Source: Helianthus annuus
Lineage: Eukaryota; Streptophyta; Magnoliopsida; Asterales; Asteraceae
Length of the DNA stretch: 64,000 nt
Direction of reading: 5' to 3'
NCBI RefSeq assembly: GCF_002127325.2
Contig: NC_035433.2
Location: 15,922,611-15,986,610 of the forward strand
Shown here: piece after piece, positions 11,524 to 22,600 of the stretch
Layout: every line of letters starts with the position of its first letter
Numbering within the stretch: position 1 is the stretch's first letter
Made by a program: the position numbers and the translations under genes
The notes under the pieces: generated by a model
What the model saw: only the letters and a program-made list of their open reading frames with translations
What the model was told of the DNA's origin: nothing
Database searches by the model: none

Positions 11524-12297
11524 AAAGCCTGTTTCTTGCTAATCTTTGATGAGCTATCATCTTATTTAACGTCGATGTTGGTGGCAGATTCCTTTTTTAT
11601 ATTCAGCTTGATTAAATGCATGTTCGCAATTCTATTTGTTTCTTTATTGTCTAAATAACGAGAGAACCGAATAATCAGAAAAGAATAAGACGGCACCGGT
11701 ACCCCTTTTGATCGTCTTCTTGATTTGATTTGTTCTTCACAACCTTTGATATGATTCAAATTTGATGGCCCTATAATCGGATCAATAGACGCATATGAAT
11801 CAACATGAAAACGAACAATTAAGAAGAACCCTACCGACCCTATTTATACCCACCGGAGGATGTTACCGGAGTAGACACAACGGTTCCGTAATGCGACGTT
11901 TCGGTTTAGATTAGAAAATCGGGGAGAAGGTAGTTTTTGTGTGGGTACAAAGTCAAACGGTGCGTGCGTATGTGGGGAAAATTTTGGAAAGCAGTGTGAG
12001 TTATGACTTTACGATACAAAGCCAAACGGTGGTGCGAAGCATTGCGCCTATTCGTTGTTTGTTAAACCTTTTGTTGCTTTTTGTATTATAGGTATAATTG
12101 CGCACACTTCCACTTTATTGAAGGGCAAGGATAAATCATCCGAAGAGAGAAGAAATGCTATTTGCATCTTTGATGGTGGTGGGAGGTGGTGTAGGTTGGT
12201 GGTGGCGGGAGCTAGTGGTAGATGATGGTGGTGTTGGTGGTGTGAGAGAGATATGGGGAAGAGGAGAGTTTTATTTATTAAAATATTTTTAAAGTAA
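11524..12297. other. Interior of Mutator-like element A, non-coding apart from a short frame
   Basis: No recognised gene. It contains a GGT/GTG-rich segment (12170-12260) next to a GA-rich run, a feature repeated in the other Mutator-like elements of this window. Confidence 0.5.
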
Positions 12298-12574
12298 AAT
12301 GATAAATGACGGATTTGTTCTCATGTGGGATCCCTATGATTAAATTTAACTATGAAAACTAACCAGATTAGTGCTAAAGGACCTAAGATATAATGTCTTT
12401 AATAAAAAAAAGGAGTATCACTATACTTATTGAAGTTAAAGGACATCCACTACAACTCAATACAAACATAAAGAACGAAAAGTGTAAACCCAAACATATT
12501 GTTGACTTTTAAACCAACTTCCCCTCACGATTTTTATATTATCATAATTTTTTCATACCTTAACATTTAAAAAA

Positions 12575-13107
12575 GGGGTATTGGATTTTAATAATCCCAA
12601 GTTTCACTAATTGGCCGGTAATAATCCCAACTTCAAAAATTGCCTACAACAGTCCCAACTTGTAAGATTTTGGCCACCAATGATCCTTGTCTAACTGGGT
12701 TATAACCTTGTTGGGCTGGTGACCTGCAACTTATTCCGGCGACCCGTTTTACCCCTGAAACCACCAAACGAGACCACCACTAATCATCTCCGACCTCCTG
12801 TAATCTTCTCCGCTTCTCAAAAGTTTAAAATTTCCACCATTTACGCAACTCCGGTGACCAGCAACTTATTCCGACGACCTTCTTTACCCCTGAAACCACC
12901 AAAGGAGACCACCACTTGTCATCTCCAACCTCTAGTGACCTTCTCCGCCGCTCAAAACTTCAAAAAACTAACTGGGTTATAACCCAGTTAGACAAGGATC
13001 ATTGGTGGCCAAAATCTTACAAGTTGGGACTGTTGTAGGCAATTTTTGAAGTTGGGATTATTACCGGCCAATCAGTGAAACTTGGAATTATTAAAATCCA
13101 ATACCCC
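12575..13107. mobile_element. Mutator-type MITE, 533 bp, exact 9-bp target duplication
   Basis: Inverted ends of roughly 130 bp begin GGGGTATTGGATTTTAATAA. They are flanked by TTTAAAAAA at 12566-12574 and 13108-13116. The centre is a tandem duplication of about 123 bp that keeps a chance open frame (12719-12982). The AT-rich target makes the duplication slightly less decisive, but length and position agree exactly. Confidence 0.8.
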
Positions 13108-13525
13108 TTTAAAAAAACACCATAAAACAGATATTATATTCACTTTAATTTGATAATGGTATGTTGATATAGGTTTTTTATTAAAAGAAACACATATTAT
13201 TTGATTACCAGTATCCGTGGTCTACGCCGCATCATGCAAGCACCCCGTATATATCTAGCTGAATTAATACCATTAATCATATTCATATTATATTATTCAT
13301 TACCTATACACTCAAACTCAAATCGTTAAAATTTGGCTCGATTCGAGCTTTTAGCAAGTGCATCTTGAGTTGCTCAGCTCATTTACAGTTCTCATCTAAT
13401 GATTCAGATATCCTCAAACTATTTGTTCATTTGCAGCTTTATATTTATATCTTTAAATTAAACAAATCCACAGGTTTCATTCTATGAGGCATAAATAAAA
13501 TTACACCACGAGTAAGGCATTACAT

Positions 13526-13651
13526 TCATCTATATGATTGAGGTAAGCGGAACCCGGTCATGACTATTTTGTCAGCAAACATCTTCCCAGTTTTGGGCAT
13601 CACATGCCAATGCAATGTCATGTTGAAATCTCTTCCTCGGAGATTACTTCC
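13526..13651 (-). CDS. SPCS3: SPCS3 exon 6 and stop
   Basis: 41 codons plus TGA, containing [20 protein letters not shown], the most conserved stretch of the family. Acceptor gtgtag. Confidence 0.95.
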   Translation of the reverse strand, partial: GSNLRGRDFNMTLHWHVMPKTGKMFADKIVMTGFRLPQSYR

Positions 13652-16600
13652 CTACACATTAAATGTGTTCCACTATTAAAAGCTAAATAAGTACTTGGCG
13701 TGTGTACAAATGTGTAGAGCTCGTAGTTTATGACATGAACCGCTAACATGACATGCCTCTACACGAAGTTAAAAGGCTTAGTTTTGTGATAAACGGATCC
13801 GAGTCATAAACAGGTCAACAAGTTAATAACACAATTAAAAGTGTCTAAACAGATCCAGACCGCAAAACCTGTTGAGCATATTGTGTGAAATAGGTGGACA
13901 TGATACATACGTCTATGACCGAAACAACACAGTATTATAAATATCTTATTAAACATAAATTGTACTTTGTGGTTACTTTTACTTTTGCCGTGTTAGCGGT
14001 GTCTATTATTTATTTTACGGTGTTTAGTGGATCATGTTAAATGTGTCATGTCGTCTGGTTCATGTTATTGCTCTGGTCACATTTAAAGACGTTAAACTAG
14101 TCCTGATAATATCCCCCCCACAAATTAAACATGTTTGTGCTAGTGTTTAAAAAATGACACTTTTAATTAAAGAGTAAATTGCACTTTGTGACCATTATAA
14201 TTTACTCAAATTTCAGACAGTGTCCTTTAACTAACAAAATGACAATGAATGTCCTTTATGTTTTAACATTTATAGACATTGTCCTTTTAACATAATATAT
14301 ATTTTGTCGTTAAGTTCAAACAAATGCAAAGCATGTGAATAAAAAAATCCAGAATTTAATTTCATTACCGAAGTTATTCAAAACTCTTATCTACCACCAA
14401 ATGGTTCTTGATTCCACCAATGGCCTCGGTTGATGAACTGAAGGTTTTCACTTAGTTTAGATCTTTTCCAACACCCTGTGGTCTCTCTTTCTCTCCATTG
14501 TAACGATTCATTTGCTGTTGTTAATTGAAGTCGTGGCTCACGCATCTTTACTTGTCCATCTTCACTGTTGGAATCTAACAAAAGCTCGATCTAGAGGTGT
14601 TGTTTGTGTGGACCCGTGCCGAGGAAGAACATAGATGATCGTATTCCCCCATCTCCAACCTCTGGCGACCACTGCCAAAACTCAGATCCGATGTTGGAAT
14701 CGGAACCCTAGACGCCGACAAATTAATGGTGGTTGAAGAGGTTTCCAAGGACGATGGCATTTAATTTCTTGTAGAGAAAGAATTTCAACTTGTTTGTTTG
14801 GTTATAAGACCCATGCTAACAAAGATCCTCTTTGGATTTGATTGAATTTTTATACTTTGAGGCTAACAGTTTGATGAATAAACAATGGAAGAAGCAGTTC
14901 GAGTGTTGGACATTTTGTTGGTGCGGTTCCGATTGTGCAAGGCTGATGTTTTTCCTTTAGTTTCCGATTAAAATGAAGCCTTAGGGGGCGTTTGGTTCGC
15001 GGAATGATTTGGAATTGGAATTTGTATAGGAATTAGAATTTGAAGAAATTGGATTTGGAATTTAAACATTCCAATTGGAATTGGAAATTGTTGGATTTGG
15101 AATCTCAATTCCATTTTTGTTGTGTTTGGTTATCAAATGAATTGGAATCCATCACCCCGGCACAACATGATATTTTTGTTGTGTTGTTGAACTTTGACGC
15201 TTCAATCTCTAATTTATCTTTGGAATCTGACTTGAGTTTTAAATAATACGATATTTTTATATCAAATGGTGGAGGTGGAGGGGCTGAGAAGAAGATGGTG
15301 GGGTTCTATACTTATTTCCATGCTAATACAAAACTTTATATTAATTACATAGCTAGTCCTTTAATGGTTGAAATGACTAAATTACTCTCATGTGGCTGCA
15401 CTTAACACTGAACTTAACTGGCAAATTTAACGAACGTTAGTGGAAAGAATGAATGAAACGCGTAAACAAATCTGAACACAAAGAGCATTCACTGTAATTT
15501 CGTTAGTTAAATGACACCGCATGAAATTTGAGTAAAACATAAAGTGCCATTTACTCTTATTAAATGGAGTAAATTACAAATTTTGTCATTTATGTTAACA
15601 CCTTTTTTCAGGCGGTGTCTTTTGCCGCTAAAGTTGATGACTTTTGTACTTTACGTTTCAAAATCTTGCACGTTATGTCCTTTAGCTCTAACCCAGTTAG
15701 ATTTTTTGGTTAAGTATGGTCATGTGCCTTGCACATGAGGGCATTCTTGTCATCATCTTCTCAAGGACTATTCTGTAAAAAACTTTTATATTGAAGGACT
15801 ATTTTGTACAAAACTAAGGGTTATATAAATTCTCTCCTTTCTCTCTCTCTAAATCTGAAATTCCCCCTCTTCTCTCTCTCTCTAACACAATCAGAAAGTT
15901 CATTTATCTCTTCTCTCTCTCGAAAATCCGGTGGTGGGGTGAGGTTGGTGGCGGCAGTGGGTAAAGGGTGGTTGTGGTGGTGGGTTGTTGGCGGTGGTGG
16001 GTTAAGGGCGGTTGTGGTGGTGGTGGGTGTTTGTGGGGCGGCTTTGGGTGGTAGGTGAAGGGTGGTTGTAGGGTGGCGGTGGGTGGTGGGTGACGTGTTG
16101 TGGTGGTGGGTTAGGGGCGGTGGTGGGTGTAGGGTGGTTGTGGGGCGGCGCTGGGTGGTGGGTGAAGGATGGTTGTGGTGGTGGGTTAGGGGCGGCGGTG
16201 GGTGAATATAATATAAAAGTTTTGATGATGGTGGTGAGAGGTGGTAGCGGTAGAGAGAGAATATAATATAATATAATATAATATATATATAATAAATTTT
16301 AAAATGTATTGTTATAAAAAGACTAAAATACCCTTATGTGATCTGATTTAACCAAATATCTAACTGGGTTAGGGCTACAGGACATAACGTACAGGATTTT
16401 GAAACGTTAAGTACAAAACTCGTCAATTTTAGCGCTCAAAAAAACACCGCCTAAAAAAGGGTGTTAACATAAAGAACAAAACTTGTAATTTACTCTAACT
16501 AAATGTGTCAGTGTTCAACTTTACTATTTGTGTTATTCAACTTTACTATTTGTGTTAAACGAGCTGTGTTAAACGCTTTTTAAACTTACTATAGTTGGGC

Positions 16601-19600
16601 ATCAATATGACCTTTTTAAACTTACTTACATAAGAAACAAACACTTACCTGATCTACAAATCGGTATTTGTTGGTTGTATGGATGTAGAACTTTGCATGC
16701 TCTTTGGCAGGAATAATACCATCCCACAAGGAAACCTGTAACATCATGACATTTTTAACTTCAAGAGTAATTACTTTATAAGTCCTTGTGTTTTAGTGGT
16801 TTTAACACTTGAGTCCAAAATAAAAAAAGTTTAACGCCCCCGAATACCTAAATTCTCATTTTGTAACCCTTTGAGTCCAAATAACTATGTTAGATTTTCT
16901 CAGTTAACTTTTGTTAAATGACCAAAATACCCTTTTAATATATTTTTTTCCTTATCACATCTAACCCAAAATTACTCGTAATGTTTATCTTATTTTAAAC
17001 ATGTAAAAAAATAAAAATTGATTATACGAACGTGAGTTGACACGCTACGTTTTGTCTTGGTAATTTTAACTAATAAATAAATAAATCATGTAATTAATAT
17101 GATAAAATACCATTCTTCAATTAAATCTACTAATTATCCTTTCAAACAGTTCTGAAACCTTAGTCACAAACACAATAATCCTCATCTCTAAAAAAACTTT
17201 ATTGCCCAAACTCAACTGTCAGTTGAAACCTTAACCCAAATTTTGGATCCTACTAACTATGTTGTCAAAGACGCAAGGCGCATCGGCCTCGCCCGGAGCC
17301 TAGGCGCAAGGCGCAAAAAAAGTGCGGGCTTTTTTTAAGAAAAGCGCACATAGAGAAAAAAAATATAAAAAACATGTTATGCTTTGAAAATAAATAAGAT
17401 TTCACATATAAAATAAAAAACTATTATATATGCCATTTAAGATCATGTAGCTAATAGTTAGTAGCAAAAGTTTAGGACTTATATGTGGAAGTTTTGGGTG
17501 TGTGAATGGAAGTCTCAAAAAGTGGTAAATCTTAGCGATAATATCATCAGCCAAGTATATCGGCTGACAGCTGGCAAACAGCTTGTGATTAGCTGGATTA
17601 TTATAGATTGATTGATGTATATTTATTGTAGATTGATTGGTGTAAATCTGTTACCATATTTTCGGTTGTACCTCTCCCTATTTAAAGGGTTCCATTGTTG
17701 AATACAATTCATTCAGAAAGTTTACAACATCATCTCTTTTATGGTATCAGAGCAATTCTGATAACCATTCTCTTCCCTTCCCCTCCGCTGTTTTCTTTTC
17801 TTCTCGGATACGTCCGATCACCATGACCAAAGATTCAGTCGACCAACAGCCACCCAAAACCCAATCCCTGCACCCTGCTTACACTGTAACAAATATTCAA
17901 AGTAAAATACGAACCCTAGATGGCACTAATGTCACCTACTCGCAGTGGATACGGTTGTTCCGACTCCATGCCGTCGCATATAAGGTGTCGCATCATATAG
18001 ACGGCACTCCTCCTCCAGCATCCACTTCTGCAGATCATGATGCTTGGAAAGAAATTGATGCGCTAGTTCTCCAATGGATATTTAGCACAATATCCGATGA
18101 TATTCTGAAGCGAGTTATGGATGGTACTGTAGCTTCGGCTCAGGCCGCCTGGTCTAAACTCGAGAAAATTTATCTCAGCAACAAGAAGGCGAGAGCTGCA
18201 GCTTTGGAGACAAAATTCTGCAATCTGACCTTATCAGCATGCGCATCTGTTGAAGATTATTGTCAGCGTTTAACTGACCTGGCCAACCAATTAGCTGATG
18301 TCGATGTCTCGGTGACCAAGTCCCGTACCGTCTGGTTCTGCAACTGGTACGAGGCCTTCCTGCTGAATATAATACTACTGCAGCCCTCATCAATCAGAAT
18401 GGTGTCGATTGGGATGAGGCGGTAAGCATGCTCAATGATGAAGTCCTGCGTTTGGAAGCACAAAAAGGTACTCAGGCTACTGTTTTGGCCGCCACTTCTG
18501 CTCAAACCCCACCACAAACCAACCAGCCTGGTCACACCTCGGACACCAACTCCTCTTCCACTCGAGGCCGGGGCCGAGGCCGTGGGTCCTGGAACCGCCG
18601 AGGAGGCAGGGGACGTGGCAGTAACAGGCAACCCTATTCACCATGGGCCGGTCAACAGCAAACTCAGCCTACTTATCCTAATTGGGCCTGGTGGACTCCA
18701 CCATGTCCATATCCAACCAAACAGCAGTGGCGGCCCACCAACAGCCCATCTCAGCAGCCTTCGGCGTCTTCCCAGGTGCATTTTTCAGGATTTCAGCAGC
18801 CACATTTTTCAGGATTCAGTCCATCACCATAGGGAATTTATAATGCATTGAGCCCTTCTGATCTTAGTGCAGCTTTCACCACCATGCAGATGAATCCACC
18901 GGCTTCATCGTGGGCTTCGGACATCATGGACACAGGAGCCGAATCCCATGTCACACACGATCAAGGTAAGTTACTAATCCCACATTCTTCTCCTGTTTGT
19001 AGTAAGTTACTGGTGGGCAATGGCAATTTTTTACCAATACATGGATCGGGAACGGGTTTCCACACCTTACCCAACCGCACCTATGTCCTTCCCAATGTCC
19101 TCTATAGCCCCCAAGTTATTAAAAACCTCATTTCAGTTAGACGTTTTACTCGTGATAATCTTGTTTCGGTTGAATTTGACCCTTTTGGTTTTTCATTGAA
19201 GGATCTCAAAACTAAGAAGTTGTTGTCCCGACACAATAGCACTGGAGATCTCTACCCTTTCACTCCGCCGGAACTTCCTCCTCAAGCCACTTTTCTTGCT
19301 TCAACCAGTCTCCCTTGGCATGATCGCCTAGGTCACCCAGGGGCTCAAGTTTTAGAACTCTTAAGTCGTACTTTTAATTTTCAATGTAATAAGAGTAAAA
19401 ACTCACATCTTTGCAATTCTTGTCAGCTTTCTAATAGCAAACGATTACCTTTTCATGCTTCTAATACTTTTACGTTTGCCCCATTTGATATAGTCCATTG
19501 TGATCTATGGACATCCCCAATCACGAGTAAAACAGGATACAAATATTATATGGTTCTTATCGATAATTTTTCACACTTTGTGTGGGTGTATCCTCTTAAA

Positions 19601-22600
19601 TATAAGTCTGACACATTTCCTACATTTGCTAAATTTCACCGACTTATTGAAACATAATTTAACCGTAAAATTAAAACATTTCAATGTGACCTAGGGGTGA
19701 ATTTGACAACCTAGCCTTTAAAGCGTTTACAGACCAACACGGCAGTCTGTTTCGGTTTGCTTGTCCCCAAACCTCCTCACAAAACGGCCGCGCAGAACGA
19801 ATGATTCGTCGCCTCAACGACATTATTCGAGCTCTGCTCATTCATGCCAATCTCCCACCCTCCTTTTGGGTGGAAGCTTTGCACACAGCAGTTTACCTAC
19901 ACAATATTTTACCTACAAAACGCCTCAACTTTTACACTCCTACCTTTGCACTTTACCTGCGGCATCCCGAATATGAACACCTACGGGTTTTCGGATGCGC
20001 CTGTTACCCTAATACCTCTGCTACCCAGCCACATAAATTACATGCACGGTCAATTCGCTGCATTTTTCTTGGGTACCCACCCGACTTTCGTGGCTATCGA
20101 TGTTTTGACCCAACCACGGGTAAAGTACACATCTCTCGCCACGTGACGTTCGATGAACACGTCTTTCCTTTCACCATTCCTCACAACCCAAACACATACA
20201 ATTTTTTAGACGACACACCTCCCCCGGGCTTTACTTTTCATCGACCCATAACTCAACCATCTGTCACGGCTCCTTACCCCTTTACCTACTCCCGTCGCCC
20301 GAGACAGTCCCAAGCCCAACCTACCTCAGCCCCTCCCCAACAACCTTCGGCCCAAGGTCAAACCAGCAACGCCCACAACCCTCCTCCAACCATTCCCAAA
20401 ACCGGCCCAACCCATCCAACCCAAATACCCACTGCTGATCAGCCTGTCCCACACCCACCTACCATTGCTTCCCAGACCAACTCCCACCCCCTGACCACTC
20501 GATCCAAAGCCCTTTCCTCCACACCATCGGCCTTTACTACCACTACCATATCCCCAATACCCACAACCTATGCCAAGGCCCTTTCCGATCCTAATTGGTT
20601 AAATGCCATGCAAGCCGAATCTACTGCTTTACAGGATAATGAAACATGGGAACTAGTTCCTCAACCTACGGATCGTCCAGTCATCAGATGTATGTGGCTT
20701 TTTCGTCACAAGTTCAAGGCTGACGGCACACTGGAAAGGTATAAGGCCAGACTTGTGGTTAATGGGAATTCTCAGACAGTGGGCATTGATTGCGAGGACA
20801 CATTTAGTCCGGTTGTTAAACCGGCAACTATCCGCACAGTTTTATCTCTCGCAGTTTCCCGGTCATGGCCTATTCATCAGTTGGACGTTAAGAATGCTTT
20901 CTTACATGGGGAACTTAATGAAATGGTGTTTATGCATCAACCTCCGGGCTTTTATGACAAACGAGCTCCTAACTTTATGTGTCGTCTGAAGAAGTCTCTT
21001 TATGGGCTTAAGCAAGCCCCACGGGCTTGGTACACCCGCTTTGCGTCCTATATCACATCTCACGGGTTTCAAAGCAGTGCCTGCGACAACTCGCTATTTA
21101 TTTACCATCAGGGTCCGTCCAACATTGCTTATCTCATCTTGTACGTTGATGATATCATACTTACCGCATCCAGTGATACTCTTTTGCGTGACATCATTGC
21201 CACCTTATCAGGGGAATTTGCAAGGACGGACTTGGGACGCTTGCATCACTTCTTGGGTATCAAAGTTTCTCAGCATTCACAAGGAATATTTCTATCACAA
21301 GCACAATATGCAAAGGATATTATTGCACGGGCATCAATGACTTCCTGCAAACCATGCGCTACCCCTGTAGACCTTTCGGCCAAACTGAGCAGTACCGATG
21401 GCCCCCTGTTTTCTGATCCCACATTGTATAGAAGCCTTGCCGGGGCTCTTCAGTATCTCACTTTTACACGGCCCGACATTTCCTATGCAGTGCAGCAGGT
21501 GTGCCTCTTTATGCATGAGCCCAGGGATTCTCATTTTGCTTTTATGAAAAGGATCATCAGGTATATTCAGGGAACTATTGAGTATGGTATACGTATCATT
21601 AAATCACCCTCACATTCATTGGTGGCCTACTCTGATGCTGACTAGGGTGGTTGCCCGGACTCACGACGCTCCACATCAGGGTACTGTGTTTTCCTTGGAG
21701 ATAATCTCATTTCCTGGTCCTCTGAACGTCAGCCGACTGTGTCCAGATCTAGTGCCAAGGCCGAATACAGAGGTGTTGCTAATGCTGTTGCTGAAGCCAC
21801 ATGGACACGCAATTTATTGCTCGAGCTACACACTCCTCTTCAGCATGCTTCAGTTGTCTACTGTGATAACGTCTCAGCTGTGTACCTTTCCAATAATCCG
21901 GTTCAGCATCAGAGGACTAAACACATTGAGATTGACATACATTTTGTTCGGGACAAGGTCCGAGTCGGCCACATCAAGGTTCTACATGTACCCTCCTCAT
22001 TGCAATATGCAGATATTTTCACCAAGGGTATTCCACGGCAGCTGTTTCAGTCTTTTCGCTCCAGCTTGAGCGTTTGTCCTTCGCCCGCTCAATCTGAGGG
22101 GGTGTCTTAGCGATAATATCATCAGCCAAGTATATCGGCTGACAGCTGCAAACAGCTTGTGATTAGCCTTGTGATTAGCTGGATTATTATAGATTGATTG
22201 ATGTATATTTATTGTAGATTGATTGGTGTAAATCTGTTACCATATAAAGGGTTCCATTGTTGAATACAATTCATTCAGAAAGTTTACAACATCATCTCTT
22301 TTAGTAAATACCATAGTTGTTAAAAGCCATCGCCTCTTGCGCCTAGGCCCATTTTTCAGGCGAGGCGAGTCAGTTGCGCTTTAAGTCGAAGAAATTGCGC
22401 TTTAATTCTCCAGGTGATGGTTTAGGCGCACATTCCGGCAAGATTCTAGATTCCGGAGAGTTTCCGGCCAAATTCTCTAAATTCCGACAAGATTCTAGCC
22501 AGATTTTTTCTTTTATCTAAGGAAAACTACTTTTCTACACTAATACAATAATATTTTAAAACTTTTTGTACTAAATAGATGATATAAAGTGTTATATAAT

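Larger units (their letters stand above)
5762..12491. mobile_element. Mutator-like element A with about 200-bp terminal inverted repeats
   Basis: The ends 5762-5960 and 12298-12491 are inverted copies (GAGTAAATTACACTCTTCGT against GGGTTTACACTTTTCGTTC, then CCTTTAACTTCAATAA and onward). They are flanked by an exact 9-bp duplication, AAACATATT, at 5753-5761 and 12492-12500. Long inverted repeats plus a 9-bp duplication are the Mutator superfamily signature. No transposase frame remains. Inside the right end lies a GGT-rich segment (12170-12260). The element is inflated by a PIF-like insertion at 6226-11520; without it about 1.4 kb remains. Confidence 0.85.
17530..22303 (+). mobile_element. Complete Copia LTR retrotransposon, 5-bp target duplication GTAAA
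   Basis: LTRs at 17530-17741 and 22105-22303 are flanked by GTAAA at 17525-17529 and 22304-22308. The LTRs are nearly identical apart from a 12-bp tandem duplication and an internal deletion in the right copy. Both begin TCTTAG and end TTTTA, not TG/CA. The left LTR has TATTTAAA (17679-17686). The right LTR lost that region, though ATATAAAG re-forms at the junction. Near-identity of the LTRs implies recent insertion despite broken coding. Confidence 0.93.

Noticed and set aside
12719..12982. 87-codon frame with repeated NLFRRP..LPLKPP
   Set aside because: A tandem duplication in the loop of a Mutator-type MITE; not a protein family I know.
14163..15566. 9-bp duplication for Mutator-like element B
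   Set aside because: TTAATTAAA against TTATTAAAT matches only about 6 of 9; not claimed.
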